Of a stretch of 29,672 nucleotides of DNA, positions 16,201 through 23,473 are shown one piece after another. The stretch spans positions 1-29,672 of the forward strand of contig JBMOJH010000038.1 in assembly GCA_049316905.1 (NCBI GenBank), written 5' to 3'. The notes under the pieces were generated by a model. The model was not told where the DNA came from. It saw nothing but the letters and a program-made list of their open reading frames with translations, and did not search any database. Numbering within the stretch: the stretch's first letter is position 1; each line of letters opens with the position of its first letter. A program made the position numbers and the translations under genes. Source of the stretch: CAIPVR01 sp049316905 (GTDB lineage Bacteria; Actinomycetota; Acidimicrobiia; Acidimicrobiales; Microtrichaceae).

Positions 16201-17081
16201 CACCTCACCTCGTCCGGGTGGCCTGCGCCGAGGGTCCGGAGCATCCGGACCGTCTCGGCGACGTCGTGGACACGGACCATCCGCGCCCCGTGGATCATGG
16301 CCCAGGCAGCCGTCGTCAGCGAACCGGAACGCCGGGATCCCACCGGGACGGGTTCCCCGGCCGCCGCCGGGAGCTCCAGGTCCGCCCCACCGCCGGCCGG
16401 GCCGGGGTGGACGGGCAGGCCCAGGTCCGAACGGGCCAGCAGGACGCCCAACGAGCGCTTGCGGCTCGTGCCCACCACGACGGGGCGCCCGTCGGCCACC
16501 AGCCGGTCCAGCCGGGCCAGGAGCGCCACGTTGTGGGCGGTGGTCTTGCCGAACCCGATGCCCGGGTCGACCCACACCTCGGGGACCCCGGCGGCCTCCG
16601 CGACACGGGCCCGCTCGTCGAGGAACGCCCGCACGTGGGCGACCACGTCGTCGTAGCGGGGTTCGGCCTGCATCGTGCGCGGATCGCCCTGCATGTGCAT
16701 GGCCACCCATCCCACGCCGAGGTCGGCCGCGACCGGCCAGAGCGACGCGCTGACGTCGTTGAGCAGGTCCGCCCCGGCCGCGATCGCCTGCCGGGCGACC
16801 GTCTCGTGCCGGGTGTCCACCGAGAGCCGGGCACCCGCCTCGCGGCAGGGACCCGCGAGCTGCTCGATCACGGGCAGCACCCGGGCCGCCTCGTCGGCCG
16901 GGTCCACCGGCCGGGCCCCGGGACGGGTGGACTCCCCGCCCACGTCGACGACCGTGGCGCCCTCGGCGAGCAGCTCCCGACCACGCGCCACGGCCGCGTC
17001 CGGGCGGTGGTGCAGGCCGCCGTCGGAGAAGGAGTCGGGCGTGACGTTCAGCACGCCCATCACCTCCGGCCCGCCCGTCAT
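16200..17081 (-). CDS. folP: Dihydropteroate synthase
   Basis: Condenses 6-hydroxymethyl-dihydropterin diphosphate with p-aminobenzoate to dihydropteroate; this enzyme is the sulfonamide target. It is a TIM barrel of 293 residues. Motifs are MGVLNVTPDSFSDGG (8-22), VVDVGGESTRPGA (44-56), SVDTRHETVARQAI, LLNDVSA, VWVDPGIGFGKT, VVVGTSRKR and ARMVRVHDVAETV. ATG 17081 is chosen. GTG 17111 (10 residues longer) and ATG 17060 (7 shorter) are possible, and the Shine-Dalgarno evidence does not settle it. It lies 41 nt after the folE stop and overlaps the next gene by one base. Confidence 0.96.
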   Translation of the reverse strand: MTGGPEVMGVLNVTPDSFSDGGLHHRPDAAVARGRELLAEGATVVDVGGESTRPGARPVDPADEAARVLPVIEQLAGPCREAGARLSVDTRHETVARQAIAAGADLLNDVSASLWPVAADLGVGWVAMHMQGDPRTMQAEPRYDDVVAHVRAFLDERARVAEAAGVPEVWVDPGIGFGKTTAHNVALLARLDRLVADGRPVVVGTSRKRSLGVLLARSDLGLPVHPGPAGGGADLELPAAAGEPVPVGSRRSGSLTTAAWAMIHGARMVRVHDVAETVRMLRTLGAGHPDEVR

Positions 17082-17122
17082 CTCCGGAGCGCCACTCCCC
17101 TCCGGCAGCACCGTGGGACGGC

Positions 17123-17782
17123 TCAGCGCGAGGGGCCGTCGATGAACCGCATGGCCTCCATGCGGGCCGCCGGGTCCTCGCGGAAGATCCCGCGCACCGC
17201 CGAGGTGACGGTCGAGGAGCCTGGCTTGCGGATGCCGCGCATCGCCATGCACATGTGCTCGGCCTCGATCACCACGAACACACCCCGCGGGTTCAGGCCG
17301 GCCTCGATCGCATCGGCCACCTGGGTGGTGAGGCGCTCCTGCACCTGGGGCCGCCGGGCGAATCCGTCCACCAGCCGGGCCAGCTTCGACAGGCCGGTGA
17401 CGCGGCCGTCGGTGTTCGGGATGTAGGCCACGTGCGCCTTCCCGAAGAACGGCACGAGGTGGTGCTCGCACAGCGAATAGAGCGGGATGTCACGGACCAT
17501 GATCATCTCGTCGTGGCCCGCGTCGAACGTCACCTTGAGGTGGCGGGCGGGGTAGTCCTGCAGCCCGGCGCAGGTCTCGGCGTACATGCGGGCCACGCGG
17601 GCCGGGGTGTCGCGGAGGCCGTCGCGGTCGGGGTCCTCCCCGATCGCCTCGAGGATGTCGCGCACCGCGCGCTCGATCTTCGCGTGGTCCACCACGGAGG
17701 TGTCCGACGGCAGCGGGCCCTCGTCGGCGACGTTCAGGTCACCCGGGTCCGGCAGGTGGTCCGGGTCGTGGAGCTGGGTCAT
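17123..17782 (-). CDS. folE: GTP cyclohydrolase I (type IA)
   Basis: Converts GTP to 7,8-dihydroneopterin triphosphate, the first step of folate synthesis. It has 219 residues. The catalytic zinc ligands are visible: Cys105 and His108 in SLCEHHLVPFFGKAHVAYIP and Cys178 in EAEHMCMAMRGI, which marks the zinc-dependent IA type. Other family blocks are GLSKLARLVDGFARRPQVQERL and GSSTVTSAVRGIF. The start is ATG 17782 with GAGGA about 8 nt upstream. It is the first gene of the fol-pan-nadB operon and diverges from the kinase-flippase gene across a 165-bp spacer. Confidence 0.98.
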   Translation of the reverse strand: MTQLHDPDHLPDPGDLNVADEGPLPSDTSVVDHAKIERAVRDILEAIGEDPDRDGLRDTPARVARMYAETCAGLQDYPARHLKVTFDAGHDEMIMVRDIPLYSLCEHHLVPFFGKAHVAYIPNTDGRVTGLSKLARLVDGFARRPQVQERLTTQVADAIEAGLNPRGVFVVIEAEHMCMAMRGIRKPGSSTVTSAVRGIFREDPAARMEAMRFIDGPSR

Positions 17783-17927
17783 GGTGGGTCCTCGGTACGG
17801 GCGCCGTCGGTGCGGCGGTGCGGCGGCGCTGTAGTGCGAAGGGTCTCAACCCCCGTCCGGCGGACGATGTTCCGACGGCTGCTCGAGGCTACCGAGCGGG
17901 ACCCGCTGAGCGGACGCCGACCGCCGG

Positions 17928-17933
17928 TAGGCT
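17928..17933 (+). promoter_or_regulatory. Possible -10 hexamer for the kinase-flippase gene
   Basis: TAGGCT lies 14 nt before the ATG at 17948 within GC-rich DNA. It would give a very short leader (about 7 nt) without a Shine-Dalgarno. The -35 is not evident. Confidence 0.3.
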
Positions 17934-17947
17934 CGGGATCCGGACCC

Positions 17948-20326
17948 ATGGCCGACGATCTCCACGACGACGTCCCGGACGACACCGACCGGCCGCTGGT
18001 CCGCTCCCCGACGTACCTGCTGCGCCTCTGCGTGGGGGTCCTGGTCCTGCTCGCCGGGGTGCTCCTCGCGTGGCGGTTCGACAACACGGGCGCGGCGCTC
18101 AACCTCGACACCGCCTCCACCCTCCGGTGGATCCCCTCGTGGATCCGGGCCATGCCCGAGGTGCTGGTCATCGCAGTGATGCTGCTCACCCCGCTCGTGG
18201 TCAACCTGCTCCTGCTCCGGTACCGGCGGTGGCGGCTGTTCGGCCTCGTCAACCTGGCCGCGATCGCCGCGGCCGGGCTCGGCATCCTCCTCGTGGACCG
18301 CACCACCAGCACCCCACCGTCGCGGTTCCCGGACGCCTACGTGACCGCCGGGCAGGTCGTCCAACCCCACGACGCGCTGCTGGCCGCGTTCGTGGGGGCC
18401 CTGGTGGTGGGGTGGCCGTACCTCCCCCGCACCGTGCGCCGCCTGGGTGTGGCCGTGGTGGTGCTGCACGGCTTCGTGTCGCTGAGCTTCGGTGGCGTGC
18501 CCGAGGTGGGCTGGCTCATCGACCTCGGCGCGGGGCTCACCTGCGGTGCGGCCGTGGCCCTGGCGTTCGGCACGCCCGACACCCGTCCGCGGGCCGAGGA
18601 CCTCATCGACGCGCTGGCCCGGTCGGGCTTCGCGCTCGCGGAGGTGCACCCGGCCGCGGTGGACGCCCGGGGTTCCACGCCGTGGTTCGGCACCACGCAC
18701 GACGGGCGGTCGATCTTCATCAAGGTGCTGAACCAGGACAACCGCTCGGCGGACCTGATGTTCAGGGCGGTCCGGTTGCTGCTGTTGCGCAACACCGGCG
18801 ACGAGCGACCGATGTCGTCGCTACGGCGCAGCGTGGAGCACGAGGCGCTGCTGTCGCTGCGGGCCACCTCGGTGGGCATCCCCACGCCGCAGCTGCGGGC
18901 GGTGTCGTCGATCGGTCCGGACGGCATGCTCCTCGCGTTCGAGACGATCGAGGGCGACTCGCTCGACCGGGTGCCACCGGAGGGGATCACCGACGAGGTC
19001 CTCGACGAGGTGTGGCGGCTGCTGGTGGACCTGCGCGGGAACGGCATCGCGCACCGCGACCTGCGACTGGCCAACGTGTTCCTCGACGACGGTGGCCGTG
19101 CGCTGATCATCGACTTCGGCTTCGCCGAGCTGGCCGCGTCGGACCTCCTGCTCGACACCGACCTCGCGGAGCTGATCGGCTCCACCTCCACCGCGATCGG
19201 GGTGGAGCGGGCCGTGGCCGCCGCGGAACGGGCCGTGGGGGCCGAGGGCCTCGCCGCGGCGCTGCCCCGCCTGCACCCCTTCGCGCTCGGCTCCGCCACG
19301 CGCACCGCGCTGCGCGAGAACGACCTGTTCGAGCCGCTCCGCGCCGAGGTCCGCCGCCGGGCGGACGTCCCCGAGGTCGTCTACGAGGAGCTCGCGCCCG
19401 TGCGGCCCGAGCGGGTGGCGGCGGTGCTCGCCGCCGGCGTGGCCGTGTGGGTCGCGATCCCGCTCCTGGTGGGGGGCCGCGGCACGCCGCTCGACGTGGT
19501 CACCGCTGCGCCGGGCCCCGCCCTGCTGGTGCTGGCGTGCTCGGCCGTCACCTACCTCGGCGCGACGCTGGCCCAGATCGGGGCGCTGCGCGACGCCCTC
19601 CAGTTCCGCCCGACGCTGTTCTCGCGCCTCGCGTCGTCGTTCGCGAACCGCATCACCGCCGCCCGCAGCGGCGGCGTGGCGCTCGGCGTGCGCTTCCTGC
19701 AGAAGCAGGGGGTGGACACCGAGGTGGCGCTGTCGTCGGTGGGCCTCGTGACGATGGCCGGCTTCTCGGTGCACGTGGCGGCCCTGTACGTGGCGGGCAA
19801 GGTGGCCCTGGACCGCGGCGACCTCGACGTCGGCGTGAGTTCGGGCGAGGTGGTGCTGGTGGGCCTCACGGTGGCGGTGCTGCTCACCGGGTTGGTGATG
19901 CTGCTGCCGCGCTGGCGCCACCGGGTCCTGCGGACGCTGCTGCCCGCGGTGCGGCGGGCCGGCTCCGGGCTCATGCAGGTGCTGTCCCGACCCACCCGGC
20001 TGGTGCAGCTGTTCGTCGGGTCGGTGCTGGTCACCGCGTTCTACATCGCCGCGCTGACCAACTCGGTGCGGGCGCTCGGCGGGAACGTCGACGTGCCGTC
20101 GATCGCCGTGGTGTTCCTGCTCGGCACCCTGCTCGCCGCGCCGGCGCCCACCCCCGGCGGGCTCGGCGCGGTGGAGGCGGTGCTGATCGCGGGCCTGGTG
20201 GTGGTGGGCGAGACGATGGCGGTGGCGGTCCCCGCGGTGTTCCTCTACCGCCTGCTCACCTACTGGCTGCCGATGCTGCCCGGCTGGTTCGCCTACCGCG
20301 ACCTCGAACGGGCCGGCCGGATCTGA
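17948..20326 (+). CDS. Integral membrane protein: kinase-like domain fused to a C-terminal LPG-synthase/flippase (YbhN-like) domain
   Basis: A 792-residue membrane protein. The N-terminal part (about 20-210) has about six hydrophobic helices, beginning LLRLCVGVLVLLAGVLLAW. A cytoplasmic kinase-like domain follows (about 215-460): IFIKV (Lys259), VEHEALL (Glu298), IAHRDLRLANVFLDD (367-381, HRD plus Asn376) and LIIDFG (386-391), so its catalytic residues look intact. The C-terminal third (about 470-792) has about seven helices with TYLGATLAQIGALRDAL, FANRITAARSGGVAL and APAPTPGGLGAVEAVLI, the pattern of the lysylphosphatidylglycerol synthase transmembrane / TIGR00374 flippase-like family. The ATG at 17948 follows the folE divergent spacer. 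The likely role is lipid or lipid-linked substrate handling at the membrane; the phosphoryl acceptor is unknown. It lacks a GNAT-type aminoacyl-transferase domain. Confidence 0.88.
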   Translation: MADDLHDDVPDDTDRPLVRSPTYLLRLCVGVLVLLAGVLLAWRFDNTGAALNLDTASTLRWIPSWIRAMPEVLVIAVMLLTPLVVNLLLLRYRRWRLFGLVNLAAIAAAGLGILLVDRTTSTPPSRFPDAYVTAGQVVQPHDALLAAFVGALVVGWPYLPRTVRRLGVAVVVLHGFVSLSFGGVPEVGWLIDLGAGLTCGAAVALAFGTPDTRPRAEDLIDALARSGFALAEVHPAAVDARGSTPWFGTTHDGRSIFIKVLNQDNRSADLMFRAVRLLLLRNTGDERPMSSLRRSVEHEALLSLRATSVGIPTPQLRAVSSIGPDGMLLAFETIEGDSLDRVPPEGITDEVLDEVWRLLVDLRGNGIAHRDLRLANVFLDDGGRALIIDFGFAELAASDLLLDTDLAELIGSTSTAIGVERAVAAAERAVGAEGLAAALPRLHPFALGSATRTALRENDLFEPLRAEVRRRADVPEVVYEELAPVRPERVAAVLAAGVAVWVAIPLLVGGRGTPLDVVTAAPGPALLVLACSAVTYLGATLAQIGALRDALQFRPTLFSRLASSFANRITAARSGGVALGVRFLQKQGVDTEVALSSVGLVTMAGFSVHVAALYVAGKVALDRGDLDVGVSSGEVVLVGLTVAVLLTGLVMLLPRWRHRVLRTLLPAVRRAGSGLMQVLSRPTRLVQLFVGSVLVTAFYIAALTNSVRALGGNVDVPSIAVVFLLGTLLAAPAPTPGGLGAVEAVLIAGLVVVGETMAVAVPAVFLYRLLTYWLPMLPGWFAYRDLERAGRI

Positions 20327-20339
20327 CGCCCTCTCGGGC

Positions 20340-20921
20340 TCAGATCGCCGGGTCCCCGTCCTTCGGCTCGTAGACGGCGAGGTAGCGCAGGTTGCGGTAG
20401 CGCTCCGCCACGTCGAGGCCGTAGCCGATCACGAAGTCGCCCGGGACGGTGAAGCCCACGTAGCGCACACCCAGACTCTCGAGGTCGGCCGACTCGCGGG
20501 CGAGCAACGCGCAGACCTCGAGGCTCGCGGGGTTGCGGGCCTCGAGCGAGCGCCGCAGGTAGCGCAGGGTCAGGCCGGTGTCGACGATGTCCTCCACGAG
20601 CACCACGTCGCGACCGGTGAGGTCCACGTCGAGGTCCTTCACGAGCCGGACCACGCCGGACGTGCGGGTGGTCGCGCCGTAGGAGGACACCGCGATGAAG
20701 TCGATCTCCACCGGCAGGTCGATGTGCCGGGCGAGGTCGGTGAGGAAGACGTAGGCGCCGCGCAGCACGCACACGAGCAGCGGCGGGCGACCGACGTAGT
20801 CGGCGGTGAGCTGCTCACCCAGCTCGGTGATCCGCCGCTGGAGCTGCTCCTCGCTGAGGAGCACCCGGCCGATCGCCGGGTCGCGGTCCAGTTCCGGCTG
20901 CGCGGGCGTCGCCTCGGTCAC
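20340..20921 (-). CDS. hpt: Hypoxanthine (guanine) phosphoribosyltransferase
   Basis: Purine salvage enzyme converting hypoxanthine or guanine plus PRPP to IMP or GMP. It has 193 residues from GTG 20921. Blocks seen are RVLLSEEQLQRRI, LLVCVLRGAYVFLTDLARHI, the flexible-loop VSSYG, the PRPP motif VVLVEDIVDTGLTL and VPGDFVIGYGLD, all usual for Hpt. The longer frame to ATG 20990 would overlap tilS, and homologues begin near the chosen start. It has no Shine-Dalgarno but carries TAACGT 8 nt upstream. It follows tilS, as in mycobacteria, and converges on the kinase-flippase gene with 13 bp between them. Confidence 0.95.
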   Translation of the reverse strand: MTEATPAQPELDRDPAIGRVLLSEEQLQRRITELGEQLTADYVGRPPLLVCVLRGAYVFLTDLARHIDLPVEIDFIAVSSYGATTRTSGVVRLVKDLDVDLTGRDVVLVEDIVDTGLTLRYLRRSLEARNPASLEVCALLARESADLESLGVRYVGFTVPGDFVIGYGLDVAERYRNLRYLAVYEPKDGDPAI

Positions 20922-20929
20922 GACGGCGG

Positions 20930-20935
20930 ACGTTA
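20930..20935 (-). promoter_or_regulatory. Possible -10 hexamer for leaderless hpt
   Basis: TAACGT on the minus strand lies in the 34-nt gap between the tilS stop and the hpt GTG, ending 8 nt before the start. No Shine-Dalgarno is present. Confidence 0.25.
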
Positions 20936-20955
20936 CCGGAGGCCCCGCACCCGGG

Positions 20956-21885
20956 TCACCTGCGGTCGCCCGCTTCCGTGGACGGTCCACGCCAACGGAG
21001 CCGACCGGCGGACCGGCGGACCGACCAACCCGCCGTCACCTCGCAGCCCACCGCGCCGCCGTGCGCGACCTCGAGCACCCGGCCGAGCGCCGCGGCGTCG
21101 GGGGGCGGGGCCCCGTCGGTCAACGCGGCCCACCGCCGACGGAGCGCCACGGCCGCCACTGCCGCCGGGAGGCCGGCGAGCTCGGTGACGTCGTCGGGAT
21201 CGACCGCGGCGGCGAGGTCGTCGAGGACCTCGGCCTGCGTGGCGGCGAGCCCCGCGAGCCGGCAGAGCAACGGCACCACGTCGCGGCCCGCCACGTCGTC
21301 GAGGAGCGGCAGCACCTCGTGACGGACCCGGTTCCGGGTGAATCGCGGATCGCGGTTGGTGGGGTCGTCGAGGGGCACCACACCGAGCTCGGCGCACAGC
21401 GTGCGGGTCTCGCGACGCCGGAGCCGGAGCAGCGGGTGGGTGTCGGGCCGCATCGCGGCGAGGCCCGCCGGACCGGTGCCGCGGAGGAGCCGCAGCAGGA
21501 CGGTCTCCGCCTGGTCGTCCGCGGTGTGGCCGTACAGGGTGTCGGGTGGGAGCACGGCCCGGCGCGCCGCGCGGGCCCGGGCCTCGAGGTCGCCGCCCGG
21601 GGCCACCGGGGCGCGCTCGGAGCGGAACTCCGCGCCCCACCGACGGGCGAGCGCGGCCACTGTGCCGGCCTCGCGCTCGGAACCGGGCCGCAGCCCGTGG
21701 TCGACGTGCACGGCGGTCACGCGGAGACCAGCGGCCACCGCCAGGTGCAACAGGGCGGTGGAGTCGGCACCACCGCTCACCGCCACGGTCACCGAGGCGC
21801 CCGACGGGGGGAAGGAACACCGGGCGAGCAGGTCCGGTGTCGACGCCGGCCCCGACCCGGGGGGTGGATCAGGCGGCGGGCACAC
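20956..21885 (-). CDS. tilS: tRNA(Ile)-lysidine synthetase
   Basis: Modifies the wobble cytidine of the CAU-anticodon tRNA-Ile to lysidine using ATP and lysine. It is a 309-residue N-type ATP-pyrophosphatase with the PP-loop SGGADS (37-42), VHVDHGLRPGSE, GHTADDQAETVLLRLLRGTG, and the family-specific DDPTNRDPRFTRNRVRHEVLPLL. The C-terminal part is short, as in other actinobacterial TilS proteins. The start is GTG 21885, overlapping the end of the upstream metalloprotease-family gene by 17 nt; no closer in-frame start precedes the PP-loop strand except GTG codons inside it. Confidence 0.94.
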   Translation of the reverse strand: MCPPPDPPPGSGPASTPDLLARCSFPPSGASVTVAVSGGADSTALLHLAVAAGLRVTAVHVDHGLRPGSEREAGTVAALARRWGAEFRSERAPVAPGGDLEARARAARRAVLPPDTLYGHTADDQAETVLLRLLRGTGPAGLAAMRPDTHPLLRLRRRETRTLCAELGVVPLDDPTNRDPRFTRNRVRHEVLPLLDDVAGRDVVPLLCRLAGLAATQAEVLDDLAAAVDPDDVTELAGLPAAVAAVALRRRWAALTDGAPPPDAAALGRVLEVAHGGAVGCEVTAGWSVRRSAGRLRWRGPSTEAGDRR

Positions 21886-22945
21886 GGGGGCCCACGCGGG
21901 CCAGCCACGCCGCGGGGTCGCGGATCTCCGCGAGCGACGGCAGGTTGGCGGGCTGCTCGAACGCCCGGTCCAGCAACCGGGGGCCGCCCACCTCCTCCAC
22001 CGCCTCGATGAACCGCTCGCCCTGCTCGTACTGGGCGAGCTTCGCCTCGAGACCGATGAGGCGCTGCAGGATCCGGGCCCCGGCGGACATCTCGGCCCGG
22101 CGGGCCCGCAGGACCCGGGCGAAGCGGGCCTGGGAGGGGATCTGGTCCGCCGCGGCCCGGTCCATGGTCACGTCGCCGTGACCCTCGAGAAGGCTCATCA
22201 GGCCGCCCACGCGGTCCATCACCTGCCGCTGCTCCGGGGAGGCGAACAGGGTCGCCAGGCCCCCCTCCAGGGGGTTCTCCCGGGTGCGCAACGAATCGGC
22301 GAGGCGCCCCACGGCGCTGAACACCCGCGTCGGGTCGGGCTCGGCGGACTGCACGAGCGAGCCGACCAGCTCCAGGAAGTAGCCCCGCAGCCACGGGATC
22401 CCCGTGAACTGGGTCCGGTGGGTGACCTCGTGGAGCGCCACCCACAGGCGGAACTCCTCGGGCGGGAAGGAGTGGCGCTTCTCGAGGGCCAGGATGTTCG
22501 GGCCCACGTAGTACACGAGGTCCTGGTCGTCGGGATCCTCGTCCTCCAGCACCAGCAGGTCGTACTGCCCGAGCACCCGCGTGGACATCCAGCCGAGCAG
22601 GCCCCCCAGCTCCGCGCCGGCCACCTTGCCGCCGAGCATCGCGGCGGGTCCGGCCATCCGGTCCTCGAGCTTGTCGAGCACGGGCCGCAGCAGGCGTCGG
22701 TAGCTGGCCAGATTGGCCCGCACCCAGGCCGGACGGTCGACCACCCGGGCGCGGGCGGGGCCGGCGGCCGAACGGAGCCCGGTCTCGGCCTCCACGTAGG
22801 CCTGGGCCCGCTCGGTGAAGCGCTCGAAGTCGGCCTCGAGTCCCCCGGCGAGGTAGGAGGAGGCGAACGGGTCGCTCCCCGAGATCCGGGCCGCGACCCG
22901 TTCGGCGAGTGCCCAGTCGACCGAGGAGCCGGCGGAATCGCTCAG
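21869..22945 (-). CDS. DUF2342-family zinc-dependent metalloprotease-like protein (F420-biosynthesis-associated family)
   Basis: Belongs to the actinobacterial family annotated as zinc-dependent metalloprotease or coenzyme F420 biosynthesis-associated uncharacterised protein (Rv3626c-like, next to tilS there too). The zinc motif is HEVTH (172-176) in LWVALHEVTHRTQF. LVYYVGPNILALEKRHSF and GHGDVTMDRAA are further family blocks. No signal peptide is seen. The first ATG/GTG in frame is GTG 22795, but the frame stays open upstream and encodes VDWALAERVAARI and DPFASSYLAGGLEADFERFTERA, which looks like the family N-terminus. The only plausible start there is CTG 22945, which forms a CTGA overlap with the upstream stop. 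The gene is therefore drawn from 22945, giving 358 residues. Confidence 0.85.
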   Translation of the reverse strand: MSDSAGSSVDWALAERVAARISGSDPFASSYLAGGLEADFERFTERAQAYVEAETGLRSAAGPARARVVDRPAWVRANLASYRRLLRPVLDKLEDRMAGPAAMLGGKVAGAELGGLLGWMSTRVLGQYDLLVLEDEDPDDQDLVYYVGPNILALEKRHSFPPEEFRLWVALHEVTHRTQFTGIPWLRGYFLELVGSLVQSAEPDPTRVFSAVGRLADSLRTRENPLEGGLATLFASPEQRQVMDRVGGLMSLLEGHGDVTMDRAAADQIPSQARFARVLRARRAEMSAGARILQRLIGLEAKLAQYEQGERFIEAVEEVGGPRLLDRAFEQPANLPSLAEIRDPAAWLARVGPRVPAA

Positions 22946-23094
22946 GCGTCGCCCTTGGGGTACCGGGTGCGGCTGACCCGACCGACGTAGGCGGCGACGA
23001 CCCCGATCACCACGGCGATCGCTCCGAGCGCCAGCGGGACGGCCAGCCAGTAGTGCCAGACCGGCGAGGTCGAGGTGGTGGCGGCGAACAACAT
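22942..23094 (-). CDS. Small single-pass membrane protein (50 residues), hypothetical
   Basis: A short ORF from ATG 23094 to TGA 22942. The protein starts MLFAATTSTSPVWHYW and has one strong membrane helix at about 16-38 (LAVPLALGAIAVVIGVVAAYV). It ends with a short basic tail, RVSRTRYPKGD, which predicts an N-out/C-in topology. No family is recognised. It is supported by the hydrophobic pattern, the 4-nt overlap with the metalloprotease-family gene, and TAGGAT placed 7 nt before the ATG. It is probably co-transcribed with the downstream metalloprotease-family gene, tilS and hpt. Confidence 0.75.
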   Translation of the reverse strand: MLFAATTSTSPVWHYWLAVPLALGAIAVVIGVVAAYVGRVSRTRYPKGDA

Positions 23095-23101
23095 GGGACC
23101 G

Positions 23102-23107
23102 ATCCTA
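23102..23107 (-). promoter_or_regulatory. -10 element for a leaderless transcript of the small membrane protein operon
   Basis: TAGGAT on the minus strand ends 7 nt before the ATG at 23094, in the 33-nt gap after the anti-sigma gene. There is no Shine-Dalgarno. It is the best of the TANNNT hexamers placed at leaderless distance in this window. Confidence 0.4.
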
Positions 23108-23127
23108 GAGGTGGGAGGGTCCGGCGG

Positions 23128-23460
23128 TCACACGGAGGTGCGGTCCGCGGGGCCGATGGCGTCGTCGTCGCCGCCGTCGAGGCGCTCGAGGAGGGCCATG
23201 ATCCGGTTGCGGACCTCGCCGGGACAGTCCTCCCGGGCCTTCGCCGCGATCACCTTCCGCAGCTCGGCCTCGAAGTCGTAGGCCTCCAGGCACGGGGAGC
23301 AACGCTGGAGGTGCTCCTCGATCCGGACGATCATCGAGTCGTCGAGCTCCCCGTCGAGGTACGCGTAGAGCTGGGCGATCGCGTCGTCGCAGAACTGCTC
23401 ACCATCGCCACCGTGACCGGCGGCGTCGGATCCGTTCGGGTCGTGTTCGTGGTCGTCCAT
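23128..23460 (-). CDS. rsrA: RsrA/RshA-like zinc anti-sigma factor (thiol redox sensor)
   Basis: A cytoplasmic anti-sigma factor of 110 residues. After a His/Asp/Gly-rich start it shows the ZAS domain of RsrA: FCDDAIAQLYAYLDGEL (Cys24), EEHLQRCSPCLEAYDFEAEL (His50, Cys54, Cys57) and EDCPGEVRNRI (Cys79). The Cys and H-x3-C-x2-C set matches the zinc ligands and redox pair of Streptomyces RsrA, in which disulfide stress releases zinc and frees SigR. The start is ATG 23460; the longer frame runs into the sigma gene. It lies 13 nt downstream of its cognate sigma gene, the canonical arrangement. Confidence 0.9.
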   Translation of the reverse strand: MDDHEHDPNGSDAAGHGGDGEQFCDDAIAQLYAYLDGELDDSMIVRIEEHLQRCSPCLEAYDFEAELRKVIAAKAREDCPGEVRNRIMALLERLDGGDDDAIGPADRTSV

Positions 23461-23473
23461 GGGTCGGTCCGGT

